A stretch of 64,000 bases of DNA from Protopterus annectens (Eukaryota; Chordata; Ceratodontiformes; Protopteridae), in assembly GCF_019279795.1 (NCBI RefSeq), contig NC_056729.1, forward strand, positions 1,865,081,061 through 1,865,145,060, given 5' to 3'. Under the pieces are notes generated by a model. It saw only the letters and a program-made list of their open reading frames with translations, was not told the origin of the DNA and made no database searches. Shown piece by piece: positions 1 through 16,000 of this stretch. A program made the translations under genes and the position numbers. How positions within the stretch are numbered: position 1 is the stretch's first letter; every line of letters begins with the position of its first letter.

Positions 1-3000
1 ATGCTACATTACAGAGAACATGTATCCCTCACTGTAAGATAATGGAGGGAAACACCATGATACTGTCAGCAATGCTACATTACAGGGAACATGTATCCCT
101 CACTGCACGATAATGGAGGGAAACACCATGATACTGTTAGCAATGCTACATTACAGGGAACATGTATCCCTCACTGTAAGATAATGGAGGGAAACACCAT
201 GATACTGTCAGCAATGCTACATTACAGGGAACATGTATCCCTCACTGTAAGATAATGGAGGGGAAACACCATGATACCGTCAGCAATGCTACATTACAGG
301 GAACATGTATCCCTCACTGCAAGATAATGGAGGGAAACACCATGATACTGTCAGCAATGCTACATTACAGGGAACATGTATCCCTCACTGTAATATAATG
401 GAGGGAAACACCATGATACCGTCAGCAATGCTAACATTACAGGGAACATGTATCCCTCACTGTAAGATAATGGAGGGAAACACCATGATACTGTCAGCAA
501 TGCTAACATTACAGGGAACATGTATCCCTCACTGTAAGATAATGGAGGGACACACCATGATACCGTCAGCAATGCTAACATTACAGGGAACATGTATCCC
601 TCTCACTGTATGATAATGGAGGGAAACACCATGATACCGTCAGCAATGCTACATTACAGGGAACATGTATCCCTCACTGTAAGATAATGGAGGAAAACAC
701 CATGATACCGTCAGCAATGCTACATTACAGGGAACATGTATCCCTCACTGTAAGATAATGGAGGGAAACACCATGATACTGTCAGCAATGCTAACATTAC
801 AGGGAATATGTATCCCTCGCTGTAAGATAATGGAGGGAAACACCATGATACCGTCAGCAATGCTACATTACAGGGAACATGTATCCCTCGCTGTAAGATA
901 ATGGAGGGAAACACCATGATACTGTCAGCAATGCTACATTACAGGGAACATGTATCCCTCACTGTAAGATAATGGAGGGAAACACCATGATACTGTCAGC
1001 AATGCTACATTACAGGGAACATGCATCCCTCACTGTAAGATAATGGAAGGAAACACCATGATACCGTCAGCAATGCTACATTACAGGGAACATGTATCCC
1101 TCACTGTAAGATAATGGAGGGAAACACCATGATACCGTCAGCAATGGTAACATTACAGGGAACATGTATCCCTCACTGTAAGATAATGGAGGGAAACACC
1201 ATGATACTGTCAGCAATGCTACATTACACGGAACATGTATCCCTCACTGTAAGATAATGGAGGGAAACACCATGATACTGTCAGCAATGCTACATTACAG
1301 GGAACATGTATCCTCACTGTAAGATAATGGAGGGAAACACCATGATACTGTCAGCAATGCTACATTACAGGGAACATGTATCCCTCACTGTAAGATAATG
1401 GAGGGAAACACCATGATACCATCAGCAATGCTACATTACAGGGAACATGTATCCCTCACTGTAAGATAATGGAGGGAAACACCATGATACTGTCAGCAAT
1501 GCTACATTACAGGGAACATGTATCCCTCACTGTAAGATAATGGAGGGACACACCATGATACTGTCAGCAATGCTAACATTACAGGGAACATGTATCCCTC
1601 ACTGTAAGATAATGGAGGGAAACACCATGATACTGTCAGCAATGCTAACATTACAGGGAACATGTATCCCTCACTGTAAGATAATGGAGGGAACACCATG
1701 ATACTGTCAGCAATGCTACATTACAGGAACATGTATCCCTCACTGTAAGATAATGGAGCGAAACACCATGATACTGTCAGCAATGCTAACATTACAGGGA
1801 ACATGTATCCCTCACTGTAAGATAATGGAGGGAAACACCATGATACTGTCAGCAATGCTAACATTACAGGGAACATGTATCCCTCACTGTAAGATAATGG
1901 AGGAAACACCATGATACTGTCAGCAATGCTAACATTACAGGGAACATGTATCCCTCACTGTAAGATAATGGAGGGAAACACCATGATACTGTCAGCAATG
2001 CTAACATTACAGGGAACATGTATCCTCACTGTAAGATAATGGAGGGAAACACCATGATACTGTCAGCAATGCTAACATTACAGGGAACATGTATCCCTCA
2101 CTGTAAGATAATGGAGGGAAACACCATGATACTGTCAGCAATGCTAACATTACAGGGAACATGTATCCCTCACTGTAAGATAATGGAGGGAAACACCATG
2201 ATACTGTCAGCAATGCTACATTACAGGGAACATGTATCCCTCACTGTAAGATAATGGAGGGAAACACCATGATACCGTCAGCAATGCTACACATAGGGAA
2301 CATGTATCCCTCACTGTAAGATAATGGAGGGAAACACCATGATACTGTCAGCAGTGCTACATTACAGGAACATGTATCCTCACTGTAAGATAATGGAGGA
2401 AACACCATGATACCGTCCGTCAGCAATGCTACATTACAGGGAACATGTATCCCTCACTGTAAGATAATGGAGGGAAACACCATGATACTGTCAGCAATGC
2501 TACATTACAGGGAACATGTATCCCTCACTGTAAGATAATGGAGGGAAACACCATGATACTGTCAGCAATGCTACATTACAGAGAACATGTATCCCTCACT
2601 GTAAGATAATGGAGGGAAACACCATGATACTGTCAGCAATGCTACATTACAGGAACATGTATCCTCACTGTAAGATAATGGAGGAAACACCATGATACTG
2701 TCAGCAATGCTACATTACAGGGAACATGTATCCCTCACTGTAAGATAATGGAGGGAACACCATGATACTGTCAGCAATGCTACATTACAGGGAACATGTA
2801 TCCCTCACTGTAAGATAATGGAGGAAAACAACATGATACTGTCAGCAATGCTAACATTACAGGAACATGTATCCTCACTGTAAGATAATGGAGGGAAACA
2901 CCATGATACTGTCAGCAATGCTACATTACAGGGAACATGTATCCCTCACTGTAAGATAATGGAGGGAAACACCATGATACTGTCAGCAATGCTACATTAC

Positions 3001-6000
3001 AGGGAACATGTATCCCTCACTGTAAGATAATGGAGGGAAACACCATGATACCGTCAGCAATGCTACATTACAGGGAACATGTATGTATCCCTCACTGTAA
3101 GATAATGGAGGAAACACCATGATCCCATCAGCAATGCTACATTTACAGGGAACATGTATCCCTCACTGTAAGATAATGGAGGGAAACACCATGATACTGT
3201 CAGCAATGCTAACATTACAGGGAACATGTATCCCTCACTGTAAGATAATGGAGGGAAACACCATGATACTGTCAGCAATGCTAACATTACAGGGAACATG
3301 TATCCCTCACTGTAAGATAATGGAGGAAACACCATGATACTGTCAGCAATGCTACATTACAGGGAACATGTATCCCTCACTGTAAGATAATGGAGGGAAA
3401 CACCATGATACTGTCAGCAATGCTACATTACAGGGAACATGTCACTGTAAGATAATGGAGGGAAACACCATGATACTGTCAGCAATGCTAACATTACAGG
3501 GAACATGTATCCCTCACTGTAAGATAATGGAGGAAACACCATGATACCGTCAGCAATGCTAACATTACAGGAACATGTATCCCTCACTGTAAGATAATGG
3601 AGGGAAACACCATGATACTGTCAGCAATGCTACATTACAGGAACATGTATCCCTCACTGTAAGATAATGGAGGGAAACACCATGATACTGTCAGCAATGC
3701 TAACATTACAGGAACATGTATCCTCACTGTAAGATAATGGAGGAAACACCATGATACTGTCAGCAATGCTAACATTACAGGAACATGTATCCCTCACTGT
3801 AAGATAATGGAGGAAACACCATGATACTGTCAGCAATGCTAACATTACAGGGAACATGTATCCCTCACTGTAAGATAATGGAGGAAACACCATGATACTG
3901 TCAGCAATGCTAACTACATTACAGGAACATGTATCCCTCACTGTAAGATAATGGAGGAAACACCATGATACTGTCAGCAATGCTAACATTACAGGAACAT
4001 GTATCCCTCACTGTAAGATAATGGAGGAAACACCATGATACTGTCAGCAATGCTAACATTACAGGGAACATGTATCCCTCACTGTAAGATAATGGAGGGA
4101 AACACCATGATACTGTCAGCAATGCTAACATTACAGGGAACATGTATCCCTCACTGTAAGATAATGGAGGGAACACCATGATACTGTCAGCAATGCTAAC
4201 ATTACAGGGAACATGTATCCCTCACTGTAAGATAATGGAGGGAAACACCATGATACTGTCAGCAATGCTAACATTACAGGGAACATGTATCCCTCACTGT
4301 AAGATAATGGAGGGAAACACCATGATACTGTCAGCAATGCTAACATTACAGGGAACATGTATCCTCACTGTAAGATAATGGAGGAAACACCATGATACTG
4401 TCAGCAATGCTAACATTACAGGAACATGTATCCCTCACTGTAAGATAATGGAGGGAAACACCATGATACTGTCAGCAATGCTAACATTACAGGGAACATG
4501 TATCCCTCACTGTAAGATAATGGAAGGAAACACCATGATACTGTCAGCAATGCTACATTACAGGGAACATGTATCCCTCACTGTAAGATAATGGAGGGAA
4601 ACACCATGATACTGTCAGCAATGCTACATTACAGGGAACATGTATCCCTCACTGTAAGATAATGGAGGGAAACACCATGATACCGTCAGCAATGCTAACA
4701 TTACAGGGAACATGTATCCCTCACTGTAAGATAATGGAGGGAAACACCATGATACCGTCAGCAATGCTAACATTACAGGGAACATGTATCCCTCACTGTA
4801 AGATAATGGAGGGAAACACCATGATACTGTGAGGAATGCTAACATTACAGGGAACATGTATCCTTCATTGTAAGATAATGGAGGGAAACACCATGACACC
4901 GTCAGCAATGCTAACATTACAGGGAACATGTATCCCTCAATGTAAGATAATGGAGAGACACACCATGATACCATCAGCAATGCTACATTACAGGGAACAT
5001 GTATCCCTCACTGTAAGATAATGGAGGGACACACCATGATACCGTCAGCAATGCTACATTACAGGGATCATGTATCCCTCGCTGTAAGATAATGGAGGGA
5101 AACACCATGATACCGTCAGCAATGCTACATTACAGGGAACATGTATCCCTCACTGTAAGATAATGGAGGGAAACACCATGATACCGTCAGCAATGCTACA
5201 TTACAGGGAACATGTATCCCTCACTGTAAGATAATGGAGGGAAACACCATGATACCGTCAGCAATGCTACATTACAGGGAACATGTATCCCTCACTGTAA
5301 GATAATGGAGGGAAACACCATGATCCCGTCAGCAATGCTACATTACAGGGAACATGTATCCCTCACTGTAAGATAATGGAGGGAAATACCGTGATACTGT
5401 CAGCAATGCTAGCATTACAGGGAACATGTATCCCTCACTGTAAGATAATGGAGGGACACACCATGATACCGTCAGCAATGCTACATTACAGGGAACATGT
5501 ATCCCTCACTGTAAGATAATGGAGGGACACACCATGATACTGTCAGCAATGCTACATTACAGGGAACATGTATCCCTCGCTGTAAGATAATGGAGGGAAA
5601 CACCATGATACTGTCAGCAATGCTACATTACAGGGAACATGTATCCCTCACTGTAAGATAATGGAGGGAAACACCATGATACTGTCAGCAATGCTAACAT
5701 TACAGGGAACATGTATCCCTCACTGTAAGATAATGGAGGGAAACACCATGATACCGTCAGCAATGCTACATTACAGGGAACATGTATCCCTCGCTGTAAG
5801 ATAATGGAGGGAAACACCATGATACTGTCAGCGATGCTACATTACAGGGAACATGCATCCCTCACTGTAAGATAATGGAAGGAAACACCATGATACCGTC
5901 AGCAATGCTACATTACAGGGAACATGTATCCCTCACTGTAAGATAATGGAGGGAAACACCATGATACCGTCAGCAATGCTAACATTACAGGGAACATGTA

Positions 6001-7736
6001 TCCCTCACTGTAAGTTAATGGAGGGAAACACCATGATACCGTCAGCAATGCTACATTACAGGGAACATGTATCCCTCACTGTAAGATAATGGAGGGAAAC
6101 ACCATGATACTGTCAGCAATGCTACATTACAGGGAACATGTATCCCTCACTGTAAGATAATGGAGGGACACACCATGATACCGTCAGCAATGCTACATTA
6201 CAGGGAACATGTATCCCTCACTGTAAGATAATGGAGGGACACACCATGATACCGTCAGCAATGCTACATTACAGGGAACATGTATCCCTCGCTGTAAGAT
6301 AATGGAGGGAAACACCATGATACTGTCAGCAATGCTACATTACAGGGAACATGTATCCCTCACTGTAAGATAATGGAGGGAAACACCATGATACTGTCAG
6401 CAATGCTAACATTACAGGGAACATGTATCCCTCACTGTAAGATAATGGAGGAAACACCATGATACCGTCAGCAATGCTACATTACAGGGAACATGTATCC
6501 CTCACTGTAAGATAATGGAGGGAAACACCATGATACCGTCAGCAATGCTACATTACAGGGAATATGTATCCCTCACTGTAAGATAATGGAGGGAAACACC
6601 ATGATCCCGTCAGCAATGCTACATTACAGGGAACATGTATCCCTCACTGTAAGATAATGGAGGGAAACACCATGATACTGTCAGCAATGCTAACATTACA
6701 GGGAACATGTATCCCTCACTGTAAGATAATGGAGGGAAACACCATGATACTGTCAGCAATGCTAACATTACAGGGAACATGTATCCCTCACTGTAAGATA
6801 ATGGAGGAAACACCATGATACCGTCAGCAATGCTACATTACAGGGAACATGTATCCCTCACTGTAAGATAATGGAGGGAAACACCATGATACTGTCAGCA
6901 ATGCTACATTACAGGGAACATGTATCCCTCACTGTAAGATAATGGAGGGAAACACCATGATACTGTCAGCAATGCTAACATTACAGGGAACATGTATCCC
7001 TCACTGTAAGATAATGGAGGGAAACACCATGATACCGTCAGCAATGCTAACATTACAGGGAACATGTATCCCTCACTGTAAGATAATGGAGGGAAACACC
7101 ATGATACTGTCAGCAATGCTAACATTACAGGGAACATGTATCCCTCAGTGTAAGATAATGGAGGGAAACACCATGATACTGTCAGCAATGCTACATTACA
7201 GGGAACATGTATCCCTCACTGTAAGATAATGGAGGAAACACCATGATACTGTCAGCAATGCTAACATTACAGGAACATGTATCCCTCACTGTAAGATAAT
7301 GGAGGAAACACCATGATACTGTCAGCAATGCTAACATTACAGGGAACATGTATCCCTCACTGTAAGATAATGGAGGGAAACACCATGATACTGTCAGCAA
7401 TGCTGCATTACAGGGAACATGTATCCCTCACTGTAAGATAATGGAGGGAAACACCATGATACTGTCAGCAATGCTAACATTACAGGGAACATGTATCCCT
7501 CACTGTAAGATAATGGAGGGAAACACCATGATACTGTCAGCAATGCTAACATTACAGGGAACATGTATCACTCACTGTAAGATAATGGAGGGAAACACCA
7601 TGATACTGTCAGCAATGCTAACATTACAGGGAACATGTATCACTCACTGTACGATAATGGAGGGAAACACCATGATACTGTCAGCAATGCTACATTACAG
7701 GGAACATGTATCCCTCACTGTAAGATAATGGAGGGA
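1..7736. repeat. 71/72-bp minisatellite array, about 108 units
   Basis: Tandem copies of a 71-bp unit beginning ATGCTACATTACAGGGAACA. A common 72-bp variant has CTAACATT in place of CTACATT, and many units have small indels (GGAGGAAAC for GGAGGGAAAC). The array is already running at base 1, so its true length is unknown; 7736 bp is about 108 units. Each unit holds a near-palindrome AGGGAACATGTATCCCT centred on ACATGT. Stretches of 72-bp units happen to stay open in several frames, giving repetitive 24-residue peptides on both strands; 71-bp units destroy these frames, so I do not treat them as genes. The same array recurs at 56004-56643 with about 9 units. Confidence 0.97.
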
Positions 7737-10014
7737 CAAGCTGAACATGCAGAAGCCTCTGTATTTCGCACTGGGTACTCCATGCATGTTACCACACCCC
7801 AGCTACCATGAATGCACCAACAGATGTCAACAGTGAGACACACTGCATGAGGGGTGACTGCACCACCCCTAGAGAGGAGTAGTGCCAGTGGCCATCACTG
7901 CCATGACTCCAGGCATTCCTTAACCTGGATGTCACCCTTGGCATCAGTTAGTTGATGCAAAGGTCGATGTTCTATTAGAGATACAGAGCGTGCTGTGTGG
8001 CCTGCATGAAGAAGTACTACCTTACAAGGAGACAGATGCATGATGTATGTGCACAAGCCAGGTGAATGTAGATGTCACACACCATTCCATTGTCAGTGGC
8101 TGCATCTGTCTCTAAGCATAAAAACTTCCATGTTCATGGCTGATGGTCTTTCAGCTTCATTGCACAAACACTCTCACTGAGCCAGTCACTTCAGCCCCCA
8201 CAGTTCATCATCATCCCACTCTGCTCTTGCCCTAGTGAATGCAGCACTTGCCATGGTAATTCAGAGGGTTGTGAATACGGACTATCTACTGCCTCCTCAC
8301 ACAGGCAGAGGTACAGATATGTTCAAATACATCCTCATAAAGTGGTCTACCATCCCTCAGATAGGACAAGTGCTGTCCTGATCTTGCAGAGGCAAACTGT
8401 AAACCCAGTGTGTGTTCACTTCATGAAAACTCGACCCAGACCAAGATGATGTGACCCCGGACACACACAGCTTACTGGCCAAGTGTATAGCTACTATATA
8501 CATTTTCCATAGCCCTTCTTTCTATGTTAGTTGTCCTCTATCACTGTGCATAACCCCGGTTGTACAAATGATAATGACTGCCGTATCAACTTCTATGGCC
8601 TATGTGGACATGGTAATATGTGATATACAGATGTCCTTGTAATAAACTGTAAAGCATAGCCTGGATGAGTTAATGCAATAATTAGTTGCAGTCATTGTTG
8701 TCCTTATGTCCCATAATTGTGGACCACGCACCACCTCATTGCCTGTGGCACGTGGTATTGCTCCAACCTCGGTCTTCCATGGAGTACTATTACAGATGGT
8801 TCCTCCAATGACTTCTGTAGTGTGCCCCCAGATTTTTGCAAGAGGCAGAAATGAGCCTTCATATGGGAGAACACACATAGTCAATAGTGTTCCACATCTT
8901 AAACAGTGTGGTGTTACATACCATATCTGCTATTGTCTGAAAGCTGCGGATGGAGTTCTTCAGGCATGGTTCCATAGCATATCCCAGATTATGCGACAGA
9001 AATCATTATGACTCACCCATTGCCTGCATTCAGGTAAACAGCATAGTGAGGACTCTGTGGGTTGCAGTGTGTGCACATACCAAAGGGATGACCATGTGGA
9101 GGGCCACCTTACATTAAACACTACTGTAGATCAATGTGTATCAGATGTGGAAACCATGGAAACTCCCTGGATGGTATGCAGACACTAACCTTTGGCAGCT
9201 CATGGAGTGGAAGCCCTTTTAGTTGGTTGATTGGACACAATGTAGAACAGGTGGAATCCAGATAAAAATATGGGTGCAGTCAACTGCCCCAAAATATAAG
9301 AGAAATGGGCTATGTAACAGAATGCCTGCATAGTGGTATGTTCTCTCCTCTGCTGTCTGCAGAAATCAAATATTCTTACCACAATATTGCATTATGTCAT
9401 GAAAATGGTGTAATTTTTTTGAGACTAATGTCTTGAGAAACATCTAGTGTGTCTAGTGTTGGATGATGAAAGGTCCATGTAGCAAAAGTTAATGTTGCAT
9501 AAGCGTTCATGTCTGCTGAGTTAGGAAGTGTACAGACCTCCCTTTATTCAGTGCGAGAGTGACATGTCTAGTAACCCATATGGTACCTCTGTGCACAGAG
9601 TAACAGTGGGCAGTGTTGGGATCTTTTAGGAGATATGTTACTGCTGGCATACCCATGTGCAATGCAAACAGTGATAATGTACAACATCCCAGAGACTGGT
9701 TCAAAAGGTGGCAGCTAACCAATACTGCATTGCAATACCTCTCAACTACTAAACACAAAAAGTCAGGACAAAGCCAAAAAATGGGATGGGACAAAGACCT
9801 GAAATTAGGGATTGATTTTAAATATTACTCTTATAAACTTAGAAAGTTTCTACAACAAAATGCTTTGCATTACCATGCATTTTCTGAAGGATACAAAGTC
9901 TCAAATATAAGTCATTATTTAATCACTCCAGTCCTCAATGACTTGCCAGAAAACCAAAAAATGTAAAAGAAACAGCCTAAAAATATGAGGCAAAAATGTG
10001 GACAGTTGAGAGGT
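7737..10014. repeat. Duplicated non-coding block, left part, copy 1
   Basis: Non-repetitive sequence between the two minisatellites. It is nearly identical to 56644-58927, with scattered substitutions and a few short indels (2278 against 2284 bp). Only short ORFs of up to about 117 codons occur, on both strands, and they are not kept open between the two copies (for example the plus-strand ORF ending at 9966 is shortened in copy 2). I recognise no protein, RNA gene or transposon domain in it. It is best described as unique-type intergenic sequence inside a large duplicated segment. Confidence 0.85.
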
Positions 10015-13000
10015 ATGTGGTATGCTAATACTGATACTACTCTTACTGTCATATTGAATGTGGTATGTTAATACTGATACTACTATTACCGTCATATCGA
10101 ATGTGGTATGCTAATACTGATACTACTCTTACTGTCGTATTGAATGTGGTATGCTAATACTGATACTACTCTTACTGTCGTATTGAATGTGGTATGCTAA
10201 CACTGATACTACTCTTACTGTCGTATTGAATGTGGTATGCTAATACTGATACTACTCTTACTGTCATATTGAATGTGGTATGCTAATACTGATACTACTC
10301 TTACTGTCATATTGAATGTGGTATGCTAATACTGATACTACTCTTACTGTCATATTGAATGTGGTATGCTAATACTGATACTACTCTTACTGTCATATTG
10401 AATGTGGTATGCTAATACTGATACTACTCTTACTGTCATATTGAATGTGGTATGCTAATACTGATACTACTCTTACTGTCATATTGAATGTGGTATGCTA
10501 ATAATGATACTACTCTTAATGTCATATTGAATGTGGTATGCTAATACTGATACTACTCTTACTGTCATATTGAATGTGGTATGCTAATACTGATACTACT
10601 CTTACTGTCATATTGAATGTGGTATGCTAATACTGATACTACTCTTACTGTCATATTGAATGTGGTATGCTAATACTGATACTACTCTTACTGTCATATT
10701 GAATGTGGTATGCTAATACTGATACTACTCTTACTGTCATATTGAATGTGGTATGCTAATACTGATACTACTCTTACTGTCATATTGAATGTGGTATGCT
10801 AATACTGATACCACTCTTACTGTCATATTGAATGTGGTATGCTAATACTGATACTACTCTTACTGTCATATTGAATGTGGTATGCTAATACTGATACTAC
10901 TCTTACTGTCATATTGAATGTGGTATGCTAATACTGATACTACTCTTACTGTCATATTGAATGTGGTATGCTAATACTGATACTACTCTTACTGTCATAT
11001 TGAATGTGGTATGCTAATACAGACACTACTCTTACTGTCATATTGAATGTGGTATGCTAATACTGATACTACTCTTACTGTCATATTGAATGTGGTATGC
11101 TAATACTGATACTACTCTTACTGTCATATTGAATGTGGTATGCTAATACTGATACTACTCTTACTGTCATATTGAATGTGGTATGCTAATACTGATACTA
11201 CTCTTACTGTCATATTGAATGTGGTATGCTAATACTGATACTACTCTTACTGTCATATTGAATGTGGTATGCTAATACTGATACTACTCTTACTGTCATA
11301 TTGAATGTGTTATGCTAACACTGATACTACTCTTACTGTCATATTGAATGTGGTATGCTAACACTGATACTACTCTTACTGTCATATTGAATGTGGTATG
11401 CTAATACTGATACTACTCTTACTGTCATATTGAATGTGGTATGCTAATACTGATACAACTCTTACTGTCATATTGAATGTGGTATGCTAATACTGATACT
11501 ACTCTTACTGTCATATTGAATGTGGTATGCTAATACTGATACTACTCTTACTGTCATATTGAATGTGGTATGCTAATACTGATACTACTCTTACTGTCAT
11601 ATTGAATGTGGTATGCTAATACTGATACTACTCTTACTGTCATATTGAATGTGGTATGCTAATACTGATACTACTCTTACTGTCATATTGAATGTGGTAT
11701 GCTAATACAGATACTACTCTTACTGTCATATTGAATGTGGTATGCTAATACAGATACTACTCTTACTGTCATATTGAATGTGGTATGCTAATACTGATAC
11801 TACTCTTACTGTCATATTGAATGTGGTATGCTAATACTGATACTACTCTTACTGTCATACTGAATGTGGTATCCTAATACTGATACCACTTACTGTCATA
11901 TTGAATGTGGTATGCTAATACTGATACTACTCTTACTGTCATATTGAATGTGGTATGCTAATATTGATACTACTCTTACTGTCATATTGAATGTGGTATG
12001 CTAATACTGATACTCCTTACTGTCATATTGAATGTGGTATGCTAATACTGATACTACTCTTACTGTCATATTGAATGTGGTATGCTAACACTGATACTAC
12101 TCTTATTGTCATATTGAATGTGGTATGCTAACACTGATACTACTCTTACTGTCATATTGAATGTGGTATGCTAATACTGATACTACTCTTACTGTCATAT
12201 TGAATGTGGTATGCTAATACTGATACTACTCATACTGTCATATTGAATGTGGTATGCTAATACTGATACTACTCTTACTGTCATATTGAATGTGGTATGC
12301 CAATACTGATACTACTCTTACTGTCATATTGAATGTGGTATGCCAATACTGATACTACTCTTACTGTCATATTGAATGTGGTATGCTAATACTGATATTA
12401 CTCTTACTGTCATATTGAATGTGGTATGCTAATACTGATACTACTTACTGTCATATTGAATGTGGTATGCTAACACTGATACTACTCTTACTGTCATATT
12501 GAATGTGGTATGCTAATACTGATACTACTCTTACTGTCATATTGAATGTGGTATGCTAATACTGATACTACTCTTACTGTCATATTGAATGTGGTATGCT
12601 AATACAGATACTACTCTTACTGTCATATTGAATGTGGTATGCTAATACTGATACTACTCTTACTGTCATATTGAATGTGGTATGCTAATACTGATACTAC
12701 TCTGTCATATTGAATGTGGTATGCTAATACAGATACTACTCTTACTGTCATATTGAATGTGGTATGCTAATACAGATACTACTCTTACTGTCATATTGAA
12801 TGTGGTATGCTAATACTGATACTACTCTTACTGTCACATTGAATGTGGTATGCTAATACTGATACTACTCTTACTGTCATATTGAATGTGGTATGCTAAT
12901 ACTGATACTACTCTTATTGTCATATTGAATGTGGTATGCTAATACTGATACTACTCTTACTGTCATATTGAATGTGGTATGCTAATACTGACACTACTCT

Positions 13001-16000
13001 TACTGTCATATTGAATGTGGTATGCTAATACTGATACTACTCTTACTGTCATATTGAATGTGGTATGCTAATACTGATACTACTCTTACTGTCATATTGA
13101 ATGTGGTATGCTAATACTGATACTACTCTTTACTGTCATATTGAATGTGGTATGCTAATACTGATACTACTCTTACTGTCATATTGAATGTGGTATGCTA
13201 ATACTGATACTACTCTTACTGTCATATTGAATGTGGTATGCTAATACTGATACTACTCTTACTGTCATACTGTCATATTGAATGGTATACTAATACTGAT
13301 ACTACTCTTACTGTCATATTGAATGTGGTATGCTAATACTGATACTACTCTTACTGTCATATTGAATGTGGTATGCTAATACAGATACTACTCTTACTGT
13401 CATATTGAATGTGGTATGCTAATACAGATACTACTCTTACTGTCATATTGAATGTGGTATGCTAATACTGATACTACTCTTACTGTCATATTGAATGTGG
13501 TATGCTAATACTGATACTACTCTTACTGTCATATTGAATGTGGTATGCTAACACTGATACTACTCTTACTGTCATATTGAATATGGTATGCTAATACTGA
13601 TACTACTCTTACTGTCATATTGAATGTGGTATGCTAATACTGATACTACTCTTACTGTCATATTGAATGTGGTATGCTAATACTGATACTACTCACTGTC
13701 ATATTGCATGTGGTATGCTAATACTGATACTACTATTACTGTCATATTGAATGTGGTATGCTAATACTGATACTACTCTTACTGTCATATTGAATGTGGT
13801 ATGCTAATACTGATACTACTTACTGTCATACTGAATGTGGTATGCTAATACTGATACTACTCTTACTGTCATATTGAATGTGGTATGCTAATACTGATAC
13901 TACTCTTACTGTCATATTGAATGTGTTATGCTAATACAGATACTACTCTTACTGTCATATTGAATGTGGTATGCTAATACTGATACTACTCTTACTGTCA
14001 TATTGAATGTGGTATGCTAATACTGATACTACACTTACTGTCATATTGAATGTGGTATGCTAATACTGATACTACTTTTACTGTCATATTGAATGTGGTA
14101 TGCTAATACTGATACTACTTACTGTCATATTGAATGTGGTATGCTAACACTGATACTACTCTTACTGTCATATTGAATGTGGTATGCTAATACTGATACT
14201 ACTCTTACTGTCATATTGAATGTGGTATGCTAATACAGATACTACTCTTACTGTCATATTGAATGTGGTATGCTAATACTGATACTACTCTTACTGTCAT
14301 ATTGAATGTGGTATGCTAATACTGATACTACTCTTACTGTCATATTGAATGTGGTATGCTAACACTGATACTACTCTTACTGTCTACTGAATGTGGTATG
14401 CTAATACTGATACTACTCTTACTGTCATATTGAATGTGGTATGCTAACACTGATACTACTCTTACTGTCATATTGAATGTGTTATGCTAACACTGATACT
14501 ACTCTTACTGTCATATTGAATGTGGTATGCTAACACTGATACTACTCTTACTGTCATATTGAATGTGGTATGCTAATACTGATACTACTCTTACTGTCAT
14601 ATTGAATGTGGTATGCTAATACTGATACTACTCTTACTGTCATATTGAATGTGGTATGCTAATACTGATACTACTCTTACTGTCATATTGAATGTGGTAT
14701 GCTAATACTGATACTACTCTTACTGTCATATTGAATGTGGTATGCTAATACTGATACTACTTTTACTGTCATATTGAATGTGGTATGCTAATACTGATAC
14801 TACTTACTGTCATATTGAATGTGGTATGCTAATACTCATACTACTTACTGTCATATTGAATGTGGTATGCTAATACTGATACTACTCTTACTGTCATATT
14901 GAACGTGGTATGCTAATACAGATACTACTCTTACTGTCATATTGAATGTGGTATGCTAATACTGATACTACTCTTACTGTCATATTGAATGTGGTATGCT
15001 AATACTGATACTACTGTTACTGTCATATTGAATGCGGTATGCTAATACTGATACTACTCTTACTGTCATATTGAATGTGGTATGCTAATACAGATACTAC
15101 TCTTACTGTCATATTGAATGTGGTATGCTAATACAGACACTACTCTTACTGTCATATTGAATGTGGTATGCTAATACTGATACTACTTACTGTCATATTG
15201 AATGTGGTATGCTAATACTGATACTACTCTTACTGTCATATTGAATGTGGTATGCTAATACTGATACTACTTACTGTCAAATTGAATGTGGTATGCTAAT
15301 ACTGATACTACTCTTACTGTCATATTGAATGTGGTATGCTAACACTGATACTACTCTTACTGTCATACTGAATGTGGTATGCTAATACTGATACTACTCT
15401 TACTGTCATATTGAATGTGGTATGCTAACACTGATACTACTCTTACTGTCATATTGAATGTGTTATGCTAACACTGATACTACTCTTACTGTCATATTGA
15501 ATGTGGTATGCTAACACTGATACTACTCTTACTGTCATATTGAATGTGGTATGCTAATACTGATACTACTCTTACTGTCATATTGAATGTGGTATGCTAA
15601 TACTGATACTACTCTTACTGTCATATTGAATGTGGTATGCTAATACTGATACTACTCTTACTGTCATATTGAATGTGGTATGCTAATACTGATACTACTT
15701 ACTGTCATATTGAATGTGGTATGCTAATACTGATACTACTCTTACTGTCATATTGAATGTGGTATGCTAATACTGATACTACTCTTACTGTCATATTGAA
15801 TGTGGTATGCTAATACTGATACTACTCTTACTGTCATATTGAATGTGGTATGCTAATACTGATACTACTCTTACTGTCATATTGAATGTTGTATGCTACT
15901 ACTGATACTACTTTTACTGTCATATTGAATGTGGTATGCTAATACAGATACTACTCTTACAGTCATATTGAATGTGGTATGCTAATACTGATACTACTCT

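Noticed and set aside
305..7728. Many ORFs of 60-118 codons on both strands with 24-residue repeats
   Set aside because: They are by-products of 72-bp minisatellite units, which keep the frame, and are broken by 71-bp units. They appear on both strands and have no start or context of their own.
8451..9966. Short ORFs of 60-117 codons in the unique block, repeated at 57355-58765
   Set aside because: No recognisable domain, present on both strands, and not conserved in length or frame between the two copies.
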